DNA of 37,390 nucleotides from Candidatus Neomicrothrix sp. UBA6944 (GCA_002448715.1 DJZU01000117.1:1-37390), one strand, 5' to 3'. Positions 1 through 9,230 are shown, counted from the first letter of the stretch. Made by a program: numbers and translations. The notes: generated by a model from the letters alone, not told the origin.

Positions 1-1
1 C

Positions 2-1105
2 GACGTTGCCATCATGATGGAACTGCTCGAAGCGATGGGAGTTCGGGTTCGACGTGCGGGGCAACGAATCGAGATTGACGTTCCAAGCGCAATTGAACCC
101 GTTGCCCCCTACAGCCTGGTAGAGCGCATGCGCGCCTCCATAGTTGTTTTAGGGCCGCTGCTGTCAAGAATTGGACGAGCGAAGGTAGCACTACCGGGCG
201 GTGATGACTTTGGATCCCGCCCTATTGACATGCATTTACAGGGCCTCGAACAACTGGGCGCCAAGTTCTCGTACGAACACGGAGATATAAATGGAAGAGC
301 TGACCAATTAGTGGGTGCAGAGGTATTTCTAGAGTTTCCATCAGTAGGAGCGACCGAGAACCTGCTCATGGCCGCAGTATTGGCCGAAGGTACAACAGTG
401 ATAGAGAACGCAGCTCGGGAACCCGAAATCTCGGATCTCGCCAACTTTCTCTTAAAGATGGGTGCCGTAATTGAGGGGATAGGCACCTCTCGACTCACTG
501 TCGAAGGCGTCCCGGTTCTTCACCCCGTCAGCTATGAGGTAATCCCAGACCGGATAGAAGCTGCCACGTATCTAGCTGCCTTAGCAGTCTGTGGAGGAGA
601 GCTGAAATTGATTGGTGCTCGTCCGGACCATATGGAGATGCTGTTACGCAAACTTGAAGAGATGGGAATGGAGTGGCAAGAAGACGAATACGGACTCAGC
701 GCTCGAGTCCTAGAACGTCTCCAATCCGTAGACGTTTCTACGCTGCCTTACCCAGGGTTGGCAACCGACTATAAACCTTTCTTGGTGACAGCACTTTGTG
801 TATCCCAAGGCGCTGGGATGGTGACAGAAAATATTTTTGCTGGGCGGTTTCGATATATCGACGAGTTGGTGAGGATGGGTGCTGAGATACGGGCAGAAGG
901 TCGACATGCCGTAGTACGAGGAGTCAAACGACTATCAGGAGCTCCTGTACGAGCACACGACATCAGGGCGGGAGCGGCCTTGGTGGTCGCTGGATTGGCA
1001 GCTGATGGGGAAACTGTAATTTCAGATGCTCATCACGTTGATCGGGGATACGAAGATTTGGCGGGTAAGCTCTCGTCGGTCGGTGCCCAAGTTACGCGGA
1101 TTTAA
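2..1105 (+). CDS. murA: UDP-N-acetylglucosamine 1-carboxyvinyltransferase MurA (5' partial)
   Basis: MurA transfers enolpyruvate from PEP to UDP-GlcNAc, the first committed step of peptidoglycan synthesis in the cytoplasm. The reading frame is open to the window edge; the residues before the ATG at 14 (Asp-Val-Ala-Ile) still match the family, so about 45 N-terminal residues lie outside. Family blocks are clear: MRASIVVLGPLL, LPGG-x-x-x-G-x-RP, ENAAREPEI, PDRIE and HHVDRGYE. The residue that is the catalytic, fosfomycin-alkylated Cys in E. coli (LPGGC) is Asp here (codon 203-205), as in mycobacterial MurA, so intrinsic fosfomycin insensitivity is expected. The next gene, meaB, starts about 28 bases downstream on the same strand. 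The identification is secure; only the start is missing. Confidence 0.96.
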   Translation, partial: DVAIMMELLEAMGVRVRRAGQRIEIDVPSAIEPVAPYSLVERMRASIVVLGPLLSRIGRAKVALPGGDDFGSRPIDMHLQGLEQLGAKFSYEHGDINGRADQLVGAEVFLEFPSVGATENLLMAAVLAEGTTVIENAAREPEISDLANFLLKMGAVIEGIGTSRLTVEGVPVLHPVSYEVIPDRIEAATYLAALAVCGGELKLIGARPDHMEMLLRKLEEMGMEWQEDEYGLSARVLERLQSVDVSTLPYPGLATDYKPFLVTALCVSQGAGMVTENIFAGRFRYIDELVRMGAEIRAEGRHAVVRGVKRLSGAPVRAHDIRAGAALVVAGLAADGETVISDAHHVDRGYEDLAGKLSSVGAQVTRI

Positions 1106-1133
1106 CTCCTTGTCCGCCCGCCGACTGTCTCCG

Positions 1134-2090
1134 ATGAACCGGCTAAACACAGATCCGATCGCCCTGTTTGAAGCAGCGCACGAGGGCGAGCGTCTTGCGC
1201 TTGCGAAACTCATGTCCGTTGTAGAGCGCGGCGGGGACGAGGCTCGACTAATCGGATCTCACACGTATGCCCAAGTAGGTAACGCCTACACCATCGGAAT
1301 GACCGGGGCACCCGGATCGGGTAAGTCCAGTCTTACATCTGCCCTTGCATCGGTTGTCCGATCCGAGGAGCAGCGCCTAGCGATTTTGGCGGTTGACCCA
1401 TCCTCGCCGTTTACCGGAGGTGCGATTCTCGGTGACCGGGTTCGAATGCAAGACCATGTCACTGATGAAGGCATCTACATTCGATCCATGGCCACTAGGG
1501 GCCATCTAGGTGGCCTAAGCCTTGCGACTCCCCAAGCGGTCAGGGTTCTTGACGCATTGGGTTGGCCGTGGGTGCTGATCGAAACGGTTGGCGTTGGTCA
1601 AGTGGAAGTTGACATTGCAGGGGCGGCCGACACGACAATCGTTGTCGTAAACCCTGGATGGGGAGATGCTGTTCAAGCCAATAAGGCAGGCCTAATGGAG
1701 GTAGCTGACATCTTTGTGATCAACAAGGCGGATCGGAAAGGAGCTGACGATACTCGTCGAGATATCCAACAGATGCTCGAGCTCTCGTCGCTGGGTGATT
1801 GGGAACCGCCGATCTTGATGACGGTGGCTACTGATCAAGAGGGAGTGGGTGCCTTGTGGGAAGCAGTAAATGAACACCGCTCACACTTGCAGTCAAGTGG
1901 AGAGTTAACGTCACGTCGAAGTGTTCGCACTCAAGAGGAACTGCTGGAAATCGTCCAACGCAGTCTGGAGCACCGGGTGGCCACGCTTATGGACGGCCCT
2001 ACCGCGACGAAGCTGCGAGAGGAGCTTGCTGAAGGCAAAATTGATCCCTATACGGCGGCGTCGCGCCTTATCGAGATGGACGAGAGCTAG
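1134..2090 (+). CDS. meaB: MeaB/ArgK-family G3E GTPase (methylmalonyl-CoA mutase chaperone)
   Basis: The 318-residue product is a P-loop GTPase of the MeaB/ArgK family, which gates delivery of adenosylcobalamin to methylmalonyl-CoA mutase-type enzymes and protects them from inactivation. Visible motifs are the Walker A GAPGSGKS (58-65), the switch/Walker B block ETVGVGQVEVD (150-160) and the guanine-specificity NKAD (197-200). The frame is open upstream to 1026, but that extension lies inside murA and looks unlike the family; I chose the ATG at 1134, and a TTG at 1110 is an alternative. No mutase gene is in the window, so the client is inferred. It converges on the next gene with a 5-base gap. 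Older databases call this family LAO/AO transport ATPase, which is misleading. Confidence 0.92.
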   Translation: MNRLNTDPIALFEAAHEGERLALAKLMSVVERGGDEARLIGSHTYAQVGNAYTIGMTGAPGSGKSSLTSALASVVRSEEQRLAILAVDPSSPFTGGAILGDRVRMQDHVTDEGIYIRSMATRGHLGGLSLATPQAVRVLDALGWPWVLIETVGVGQVEVDIAGAADTTIVVVNPGWGDAVQANKAGLMEVADIFVINKADRKGADDTRRDIQQMLELSSLGDWEPPILMTVATDQEGVGALWEAVNEHRSHLQSSGELTSRRSVRTQEELLEIVQRSLEHRVATLMDGPTATKLREELAEGKIDPYTAASRLIEMDES

Positions 2091-2095
2091 GGTAC

Positions 2096-3223
2096 CTAGT
2101 CAAGCTCATCGCGGGCTAGGGCGAACACGGCTTCCCTCTCCGCCACGGATAGATTGCTGTCCAATAACCGAAGTTCTGCGGCTTCTCGAACCCGATCTAG
2201 AACCTCTGCTGCACCGAATTCTTTGATGAACACATTGGCGAATCGCTTCCGTAAGCCGTTTATTAGTAGGCGAGTAAGCCGCCCATTTTCTGACTCTGCT
2301 GTTCGGAGGATCACGTAAGTCACTGCAGCATCAAACGATGACGATCCCCGTGCTGATCTGCCCCAGTTCAAAACTACTGGTGTGCCATTACTTATCTTGA
2401 TATTCCCTGGATGCAGATCTAGATGGACAACGGACTCACCCTTGCTGACTCCTTCCCAACTAGAGGGAGCAACGATATTGCCTAGAGCCTTGTGAAGTCG
2501 GGCGAGGTTCTTGGCGTGTCGATTCAACGTCCATGGTCGAGACGTAAGATCCTCCAACATTGTTGGGCCATCAACACGCTCTATCACGATCGAAGAGGGG
2601 GTTATCTTTTTTGAAAGTTCTGGTGCTGGAAAGCCTGCTAAGCCGAGGACCTCTAATGCTTCGGCTTCTCGAGACAGATCCGCGTCCTGAGTGCTTGTGC
2701 GGATAACGTGATCTGGTCCGTAGTGGCGCACTTCCCATTCTGAACCTATGCCAATCAAAGCCCCAGGTTCTTGACCCGTTCCCGCTTCCTGTCGATGAAT
2801 AATTCGCTTTCGGAGAGACCTAAGGTTTCGCCGCCAAATCGCGGTCAGAAGTGGTTTGGCGATGCTCTCGCCGAGTTTGCCGCCGAATCGCAGGGGTAGG
2901 TCGATCGATTCGTGCCAACTGAATTGAGTGCCAGCGGAAATTGGGGTCAGGGTGAACTGACCGATTCCGGTCACAATCCCTGAATGTTTCACACCCATCG
3001 CTCGTTCGGGTTCCCATTCAACGACTTCCATTTGGTCCCGGACCCGGAACGGGCCGACAGCGGTAAGACAGTCAAATGTCAGTCCGGGACCCTCGGTCAC
3101 TTCAGAGGTGACATCGACACTCAACGCGTCCATCATCCACTCGCTGTGCTTGGTGACGTCGCGTAGATAAGACCAAACCTCGGTCGGAGTCGCGGGCAGG
3201 TCTACCACGACTTGGATCTCCAT
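2096..3223 (-). CDS. SRPBCC (START-like) domain fused to aminoglycoside-phosphotransferase-like kinase domain
   Basis: The 375-residue protein appears to join two folds. Residues 1-140 resemble the SRPBCC/polyketide-cyclase family (opening EIQVVVDLPATPTEVWSYL, then alternating strands and a C-terminal helix), a hydrophobic-ligand pocket. Residues about 155-375 resemble APH/choline-kinase-like phosphotransferases: the catalytic loop HLDLHPGN (267-274) is intact, with the ARLHKAL helix before it. The metal-binding Asp of the following motif (usually I-D-W/F) is Asn286 in VVLNWG, so activity is doubtful. The ATG has a good GGAGGT ribosome site nine bases upstream. It is convergent with meaB, and a methyltransferase gene lies 31 bases upstream on the same strand. 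Substrate and role are unknown. Confidence 0.72.
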   Translation of the reverse strand: MEIQVVVDLPATPTEVWSYLRDVTKHSEWMMDALSVDVTSEVTEGPGLTFDCLTAVGPFRVRDQMEVVEWEPERAMGVKHSGIVTGIGQFTLTPISAGTQFSWHESIDLPLRFGGKLGESIAKPLLTAIWRRNLRSLRKRIIHRQEAGTGQEPGALIGIGSEWEVRHYGPDHVIRTSTQDADLSREAEALEVLGLAGFPAPELSKKITPSSIVIERVDGPTMLEDLTSRPWTLNRHAKNLARLHKALGNIVAPSSWEGVSKGESVVHLDLHPGNIKISNGTPVVLNWGRSARGSSSFDAAVTYVILRTAESENGRLTRLLINGLRKRFANVFIKEFGAAEVLDRVREAAELRLLDSNLSVAEREAVFALARDELD

Positions 3224-3254
3224 CTATGTTGACCTCCACGGAGTCAGACTAAAA

Positions 3255-4007
3255 TTAGGGATTAGATGAAGCGTAGACCGATATGTGATGATCGCTACTG
3301 CTAGTAAACGGGCTTCGATACCAGTCTCGCCAGCGTTCCACGAGCCTGAGCCCATGGTCGCTTGCTAACTGATCCAATTCATCGGGAGTCCTGACCCGTA
3401 TCCGCCACGGCCTAAGGGTGACCCCGCCGTCTCCTAACTCCGCACTCTGGCCTCTGATTATGCCTGACATCTTTTCTCTGATGGTGATGTTAAACACCGC
3501 ACTATTTGACAGATGCCGTGATTCGACACCCCTGGTTGGTAACTGTGAATAGTTGGATGGAACAAAGGCCTCGACAACAAAGAAGCCGTCAGGGCGTAAG
3601 CGTTCGCGGATAAGCCTTAGACATTCGTCCTGATCATCTTGTCCGACCAAGTTGAAGAAAGTGTTGTAGGCACAAAAGATGACTTTGTAGGGGCCAGACG
3701 GCAACCAGTCGGACATATCAGCAAGGTAAGAGCGGACGAGTTTCTGGGAATCTCGAACAGCAAGGCGTTTTAACATCTCTGGCGAAGCGTCAACGCCCGA
3801 TACTGGGATACCTTTTTGGGCGATAGGCAGCGCTAAACGCCCAGTTCCAACGCCGAGTTCCAATACCTCTAAGCCATCAGATAGATCAGTAATTAAGTCG
3901 GTGGTTCCGTCAACATCGGTCACCTGCTGATACCAATCGTCGTAAACATCAGCAAATGCATCTCCGTAAGTTGAACAGAGATAGGTCACTGAATTTGACA
4001 GGTCCAT
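3255..4007 (-). CDS. Class I SAM-dependent methyltransferase
   Basis: This is a 250-residue Rossmann-type methyltransferase. Motif I, VLELGVGTG, is at 48-56 and is followed by the acidic end of strand 2 (GVDAS, about 71-75). A motif-IV-like stretch (VIFCAYNTFFNL) and a post-motif segment (LRPDGFFVVEAF) complete the fold. No substrate-specific domain is visible, so the target (small molecule or protein) is unknown. The frame extends to a GTG at 4016, but I prefer the ATG at 4007: a TAAAGT -10-like box ends 7 bases upstream and there is no ribosome site, suggesting a leaderless mRNA. It is divergent from the cysteine desulfurase, with about 35 bases between the starts. Confidence 0.82.
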   Translation of the reverse strand: MDLSNSVTYLCSTYGDAFADVYDDWYQQVTDVDGTTDLITDLSDGLEVLELGVGTGRLALPIAQKGIPVSGVDASPEMLKRLAVRDSQKLVRSYLADMSDWLPSGPYKVIFCAYNTFFNLVGQDDQDECLRLIRERLRPDGFFVVEAFVPSNYSQLPTRGVESRHLSNSAVFNITIREKMSGIIRGQSAELGDGGVTLRPWRIRVRTPDELDQLASDHGLRLVERWRDWYRSPFTSSSDHHISVYASSNP

Positions 4008-4042
4008 GCCGCACACTTTATTTGGGCTCTAGCCTTTAAGTG

Positions 4043-5185
4043 ATGGTGACAGCAAAGTCAGACCGACCCGCGTATCTCGATTGCGCAGCTTCGACTCCCG
4101 TGAGGTCGTCGGTTCTTGATTCGATGCTGCCGTATCTGACCGAGCACTTTGGTAACCCTTCGGGCGCTCACAGAATGGCGCGCGCGTCTAGAGCCGCAAT
4201 AGACGATGCGCGAGACATATGTGCAGCTGCGCTGGGCTTCGATCCCCATGGAATTGTCTTTACAAGTGGCGGTACGGAATCTGACAACTTAGCGATTCAT
4301 GGAGCGTGCGGAGTGCAGGGTCGTGCCGTTTGTCCCGAAACAGAGCACCATGCGGTCTTATATCCCGTAGAAGCACACAATGGACGCTTCGCAAAGGTCA
4401 CCAAAGAAGGCGATATAGATCTCGAACACTTCGAGACTTTGTTGGATCCCGACCTTTCGATCATTTCGGTCATGTTGGTGAATAATGAGTCAGGTCGAAT
4501 CATAGATCTTGAACCAATAGCGGAACTGAGGGATCGTTACGCGCCGCAGGCACTGTTGCATACAGATGCGGTTCAGGCAGTCAACTGGCTAGATGTCGCC
4601 GCTGCTGCTGAACGCGCTGACATGATGTCGCTCAGCGGACACAAGTTTGGAGCACCCAAGGGAGTCGGGGTTCTGGCGATCCGCAACCAAGTTGGCATTA
4701 CTCCGCTGTTGCTTGGCGGCGGGCAAGAAGCTGAACGACGAAGTGGGACTCACAACACGGCTGGCATAGTCGCCTTCGGAGCGGCAATTCAATGCCTCCA
4801 CGAATCGCGCACCAGTGAAATAGAAAGACTCGGAACCCTCTCCACCCGGTTAGCAGAAGGGCTTACAGTGGCAATACCTGGCTGCTATGAGACCGTCCCC
4901 CGTTCTCGTAGGGCCGCTGGACTATTGCAGTTAGTCATTGAAGGCATCGAAAGTGAGGCACTTTTAGTCCTGCTGGAACGCCGCGACATTATGGCTTCGG
5001 CAGCCGCTTCATGCGCTTCTGGGGCTATGGACCCTTCACACGTTCTAGCGGCAATGGGCTTCGAGAGAGCGGCGGCTGCGGGATCGCTCCGGCTTTCGCT
5101 TGGCTGGTGCACCCAGGACTGGGAAATCGAACATGCGCTCGAGTTCATTCCCAAGTGCGTCGAACAGCTCAGAGGCAAGTCATGA
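4043..5185 (+). CDS. Cysteine desulfurase (IscS/NifS family)
   Basis: This class V PLP aminotransferase-fold enzyme (380 residues) takes sulfur from L-cysteine as an enzyme persulfide. It shows the N-terminal YLDCAASTPV, the TSGGTESDNLA block, the ETEHHAVL His region, the PLP Lys in SLSGHKFGAPKG (Lys201) and the active-site Cys in ASCASG (Cys324) before DPSHVLAAMG. The ATG at 4043 is chosen; a GTG just before it (4040) and one after it (4046) are alternatives. The stop overlaps the mnmA start as ATGA, so the two are translationally coupled. The likely main job is feeding sulfur to MnmA for tRNA thiolation, although this family can also supply Fe-S assembly. No iscU or suf genes are in the window. 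Confidence 0.94.
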   Translation: MVTAKSDRPAYLDCAASTPVRSSVLDSMLPYLTEHFGNPSGAHRMARASRAAIDDARDICAAALGFDPHGIVFTSGGTESDNLAIHGACGVQGRAVCPETEHHAVLYPVEAHNGRFAKVTKEGDIDLEHFETLLDPDLSIISVMLVNNESGRIIDLEPIAELRDRYAPQALLHTDAVQAVNWLDVAAAAERADMMSLSGHKFGAPKGVGVLAIRNQVGITPLLLGGGQEAERRSGTHNTAGIVAFGAAIQCLHESRTSEIERLGTLSTRLAEGLTVAIPGCYETVPRSRRAAGLLQLVIEGIESEALLVLLERRDIMASAAASCASGAMDPSHVLAAMGFERAAAAGSLRLSLGWCTQDWEIEHALEFIPKCVEQLRGKS

Positions 5186-6210
5186 CTCGTGTGCTGGTAG
5201 CTATGTCCGGGGGAGTTGATAGCGCGGTGTCGGCGGCTCTCCTAAAGCAGCAAGGCTACGAAGTGACCGGAGTCACGCTGAAACTTTGGGGTGGAGCGCA
5301 GGACCAAGGTTGTTGCTCAGTCTCAGATGTCGATGATGCTCGACGAGTTGCCCAACAACTGGAGATTGACCATTTTGTATTCAATTACGGTGAAGAATTC
5401 GAACGAAACGTTGTGGGACCCTACGTAGAGGCTCACGCATCAGGACTTACGCCTAACCCCTGCATTGAATGTAATCGGCACATAAAGTTCGACGCTTTGC
5501 TTCGTCGCGCCCGTCAACTGAATTTTGACCGAGTAGCGACAGGCCATCATGCCCAAGTTGTTGCCACTGAGAATGGTCCGAGACTCTCTCGCGGTGCCGA
5601 CCTAGACAAAGACCAGTCTTACGTTCTCTACATGCTCTCTGAGCGTGATTTAAAGATGCTTGAGTTTCCTATTGGGCATATGCAGAAAGCAGAAGTCCGT
5701 GAACTGGCGAACGAACTGGAGCTTCGGTCAGCTTCAAAGCCGGACAGTCAAGATGTTTGCTTTATTACTGCATCTGAGGGAAGAGCGAGATTCTTGTCTC
5801 AACGACTCACTCTTCATGCAGGGCAAGTTGTTGACGTAGACGGCAACAATATAGGGACAGTAGATGCCGTTGAGTTGGTGACCATAGGTCAGCGTAAGGG
5901 GCTCAAACTCGGAGGCAACGTTGGTCGGAACTATGCGGTAGAGGTTGATATTCCGTCGCGACGGGTTACTGCAGGGAGCGCGCACGATCTTCTATCTGAA
6001 ACTGCGGAACTAAGAGACCACTTCTGGATTGGTCATGAGTACGAGGGTCCCGTAGTTGCCCAAACGAGCGCACATGGTGACCCTGCAGCCGCGCACTTGA
6101 ACGCAGATGGCACCGTGCGATGGGCCAAAGCTCGCCGAAAGGTAGCACCTGGCCAGGCTGTGGTGTTCTACCTTGACGATGTCGTTATTGGAGGCGCTAT
6201 CGCTTGTTAG
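5182..6210 (+). CDS. mnmA: tRNA-specific 2-thiouridylase MnmA
   Basis: MnmA makes 2-thiouridine at wobble position 34 of tRNA-Lys, tRNA-Glu and tRNA-Gln, adenylating U34 and then transferring persulfide sulfur. The 342-residue product has the PP-loop SGGVDS (9-14), a GHHAQ block, the first catalytic Cys in NPCIECN (Cys97; Cys94 is an extra upstream Cys) and the second in SQDVCF (Cys193), then the GQRKGL and C-terminal beta-barrel segments. The ATG overlaps the desulfurase stop by four bases; the same frame is open further upstream, but only inside the desulfurase gene. Length is slightly below the usual 350-370. It is convergent with a membrane-protein gene four bases away. Confidence 0.96.
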   Translation: MTRVLVAMSGGVDSAVSAALLKQQGYEVTGVTLKLWGGAQDQGCCSVSDVDDARRVAQQLEIDHFVFNYGEEFERNVVGPYVEAHASGLTPNPCIECNRHIKFDALLRRARQLNFDRVATGHHAQVVATENGPRLSRGADLDKDQSYVLYMLSERDLKMLEFPIGHMQKAEVRELANELELRSASKPDSQDVCFITASEGRARFLSQRLTLHAGQVVDVDGNNIGTVDAVELVTIGQRKGLKLGGNVGRNYAVEVDIPSRRVTAGSAHDLLSETAELRDHFWIGHEYEGPVVAQTSAHGDPAAAHLNADGTVRWAKARRKVAPGQAVVFYLDDVVIGGAIAC

Positions 6211-6213
6211 GGT

Positions 6214-7095
6214 TCAACGCAATAGCTTTCGTTGATGCGCCTCTTCAAGTACTGCCCCTGGTCGAGTCGGAGAGAACAGAATCTGAGCGACTTGCCTTAC
6301 TTCGCTAATTCCCCTTGAACGTGGCACCACTTCTACATCACCTCGGAGAACGACATGCAGTACAGGACCTAAAGCCAATTGGCTCAGATCAATAAGATCT
6401 TCGGAACTGACATCAATCTCTGCTACCGCGGGACCCAAAGAGGATATGTCTTGGCGACGAAGCAAGAACGGCTCGCGTGTCGCCAAGTAGTCGTGGATTA
6501 CGAAACCATTCGGGACAAAAACTATCCACCTACGCGCTAATTGATGAATTGATCTGGTGGCTAAAGCTGCCAACGCCCACCCGATGCCCCATAGGAACAG
6601 GCCAACGCCCCACCTACCTGACGCGACGAGGACGGGGCCGCAAAAGGTACCTGACACGATGGTTGCCCAGACCAATGGCAGCGGCCCGAATAGCACTGCG
6701 CTCGGTACGCGAAGGAGAAACCGTTTTTCATCCCCGTAACTAAGGCCATCTACCATCAGATGACCTGTCTCAGGCAACAGAACTAAAAGGCTGACCAGAA
6801 CTGCGTGAGAGAGAGCAATGACCAAGGTGCCGGCGGGAATAGTCTCGTTCCAGTGGGTTACCAAGAGTGCCGGCACCGTTGCCGGAGCGAGGATCCTTAT
6901 GATCGTTAAACCCCAGGGTCTTCGAATGATTGAAGACCCCAGTACTAGACCCCATGCAATCCACACCCCGACAGAAATCGAGGTTCTAATCTGATCAGCA
7001 CTTTGAGCCAAAGAAGAATCGATAGCTAGACCAAGTGAAAATGGCAGCACCGCCCATAGGCCGATGAATATTGCGAGCGGATTTCTAATCTTCAC
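6214..7095 (-). CDS. Multi-pass membrane protein of unknown function
   Basis: I do not recognise a family. The 293-residue product has an N-terminal hydrophobic segment (about 8-28) followed by four or five more (about 40-58, 66-82, 88-110, 132-155, 160-182). After these comes a soluble C-terminal part of about 110 residues beginning RRWIVFVPNGFVIHDYLA, which alternates strands and could be a PH-like domain facing the cytoplasm. The start is a GTG without a clear ribosome site. It lies between the convergent mnmA and the divergent ligA. The composition looks like its neighbours, and nothing suggests transfer. Confidence 0.72.
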   Translation of the reverse strand: MKIRNPLAIFIGLWAVLPFSLGLAIDSSLAQSADQIRTSISVGVWIAWGLVLGSSIIRRPWGLTIIRILAPATVPALLVTHWNETIPAGTLVIALSHAVLVSLLVLLPETGHLMVDGLSYGDEKRFLLRVPSAVLFGPLPLVWATIVSGTFCGPVLVASGRWGVGLFLWGIGWALAALATRSIHQLARRWIVFVPNGFVIHDYLATREPFLLRRQDISSLGPAVAEIDVSSEDLIDLSQLALGPVLHVVLRGDVEVVPRSRGISEVRQVAQILFSPTRPGAVLEEAHQRKLLR

Positions 7096-7157
7096 ACCCT
7101 AATCGTGACTCATTTGAACCTGTTCGACCTAACTGCCGATGCGGGAGAACGACAAAT

Positions 7158-9230
7158 ATGTTGTTCTGGCTAGCTAAAGTCGGGACTGTTGTGAACAAGC
7201 CTGATCAAGACTACGACCGCGCTACTGAGCTACGGATTCAGATCGCAGCCCACGATCAGGCCTATCACGGACTTGATGAGCCGCTAGTTCCCGATGCGGA
7301 TTACGACGAGTTAGTTCGCGAACTGATCGCGATCGAAGAACGAAGGCCAGATTTAGCTACTTCAGACTCACCGAGTGTCTCAGTTGGATCCGAGCCCAAT
7401 GAGATGTTCACTCCGGTCGAACATGAAGTCCCAATGATGTCCCTGGACAACGCCATGGACCTCAAAGAACTTGATGCTTGGCATGAGCGAATTCTGAAAG
7501 GTTTGGATGCTTCGGACAAGCCGAAATTTGTTTGCGAACTGAAGTTCGATGGGCTCGCGGTCTCTATCCGATACGACGACGGGGAGCTGATCCAAGCTGC
7601 CACCAGAGGCAACGGCCGAGTTGGCGAAGATGTCACACATAACGTGTTGACGATCAGGGGGATTCCTCACCGAATTGATGGTGCACCGAAAATCTTAGAA
7701 GTACGAGGTGAGGTATACCTGCCCATTTCTGACTTTGACGAATTGAACCGTCAGCAGCTGGCAAACGGCGGAGCTCCTTTTGCGAATCCCAGAAACACAG
7801 CGGCTGGAAGTTTGAGACAAAAAGACCCTGAAGTCACCGCCTCAAGGAACCTCGCCTTTTGGAGTTATCAACTGGGGCAGGTAAGTGGTGGCCCAGTCAT
7901 ATCCTCATCTGAGGAAACCTTCGCGTTGCTTGAAAGTCTGGGACTCCCAGTTAATCCCGAAATACAGGAATTTTCCGATTTCGCTGACGTCCGAGAGTTT
8001 TGTGAGAACTGGATGGGGAAACGCCATGAGCCTGATTATGAAATAGATGGTGTCGTGGTCAAGCTGGCAGATCTCACGCAACGAGAGAAACTTGGGTCAA
8101 CGAGTCGCGCCCCGCGCTGGGCGATCGCATTTAAATTCCCGCCGGAAGAGAAGATTACTCGTCTCATGAAAATCGACGTCTCGGTAGGCCGTACTGGACG
8201 CGCGACGCCGTTTGCGGTGCTCGAACCGATCTTTGTGGGAGGTTCCACAGTGAGCATGGCGACTCTTCATAACGAGGACCAGGTAGCGGCTAAGGACGTT
8301 CGCCCCGGAGATATGGTCGTGGTGCGTAAAGCCGGAGATGTTATTCCCGAAGTAGTAGGGCCAGTGGTAACGGAACGCGATACCAAATCAGAGCCGTGGT
8401 CCTTTCCGAAGACGTGTCCAAGTTGCAGTTCTGCTTTGGTGCGATCAGATGGCGACGCCAACACCTATTGCCTCAGTCGAACATGCCCAGCCCGTGTAGA
8501 GACAGGCATTATTCACTTCGCTAGCAGAAACGCACTAGATATCGAAGGTCTCGGCGAACGGACAGTGCGAGGCTTGGTTACGCAAGGCCTTGTGAGAGAT
8601 GTGGGCGATCTATTTGGGCTGACGAAAAATCAACTGCTAGAAGTCTTAGTAGCTGACGCGTCTAATGAAACTCTGGTCAACAACCTGATGACTGCGATCA
8701 ACGAAGCGCGCGAGCGTCCACTATCCAACGTTTTAATCGGCCTAGGAATTGAACATCTTGGTCCAACTGCTGCCGAAATGATTGCCCGGCGTTTCGGCAG
8801 TGTCGAAGCCATTGCTAATGCAGATGTAGCTGAGATTGAAGCGATCGACGGTATTGGGCCAGTGATTGCCCAAAGCGTTGCAGATTTCTTCAGTGATAGC
8901 CATAACCAATTGGTAATAGACAAGCTGAAATCTAATGGAGTGCGACTCGACCTGGTTGACGGGGAGACAGACGTGCCTCAGATTCTGGTCGGACGCTCTG
9001 TTGTCGTTACAGGATCACTAGATGGATGGTTCATAAGCAGGGAAGAGGCCAAAAAAGCAATAGTTGCTCGCGGCGGAAAATCGCCGGGGAGTGTGTCAAA
9101 GAGTACGTACGCGTTGGTGGTGGGTGCCGAGGCCGGCCAATCGAAACTGGATAAGGCCGAAGAACTGGGAGTACCGGTCGTGGGAGAAACTGAACTCCGG
9201 CTCTTAATTGAGATAGGCGAATTGCCCTAA
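7158..9230 (+). CDS. ligA: NAD-dependent DNA ligase LigA
   Basis: LigA seals nicks in replication and repair using NAD+. The 690-residue product is full length and has the family domain order. The N-terminal Ia domain carries the YDELVREL helix. The adenylation domain has Lys129 in CELKFDGLA, the EVRGEVY motif and the PRNTAAGSLRQ loop. The OB fold follows, then a four-Cys zinc finger (420, 423, 438, 443), helix-hairpin-helix repeats (GLGERTVRGL, IDGIGPVIAQS) and a C-terminal BRCT domain from about 605. I kept the ATG at 7158 because GGGAGA lies nine bases upstream; a GTG at 7191 would shorten it by 11 residues. It converges on a small anchored protein with a 7-base gap. Confidence 0.98.
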   Translation: MLFWLAKVGTVVNKPDQDYDRATELRIQIAAHDQAYHGLDEPLVPDADYDELVRELIAIEERRPDLATSDSPSVSVGSEPNEMFTPVEHEVPMMSLDNAMDLKELDAWHERILKGLDASDKPKFVCELKFDGLAVSIRYDDGELIQAATRGNGRVGEDVTHNVLTIRGIPHRIDGAPKILEVRGEVYLPISDFDELNRQQLANGGAPFANPRNTAAGSLRQKDPEVTASRNLAFWSYQLGQVSGGPVISSSEETFALLESLGLPVNPEIQEFSDFADVREFCENWMGKRHEPDYEIDGVVVKLADLTQREKLGSTSRAPRWAIAFKFPPEEKITRLMKIDVSVGRTGRATPFAVLEPIFVGGSTVSMATLHNEDQVAAKDVRPGDMVVVRKAGDVIPEVVGPVVTERDTKSEPWSFPKTCPSCSSALVRSDGDANTYCLSRTCPARVETGIIHFASRNALDIEGLGERTVRGLVTQGLVRDVGDLFGLTKNQLLEVLVADASNETLVNNLMTAINEARERPLSNVLIGLGIEHLGPTAAEMIARRFGSVEAIANADVAEIEAIDGIGPVIAQSVADFFSDSHNQLVIDKLKSNGVRLDLVDGETDVPQILVGRSVVVTGSLDGWFISREEAKKAIVARGGKSPGSVSKSTYALVVGAEAGQSKLDKAEELGVPVVGETELRLLIEIGELP

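Noticed and set aside
109..498. 129-codon minus-strand frame over murA
   Set aside because: It lies opposite conserved MurA motifs and has no family-like sequence.
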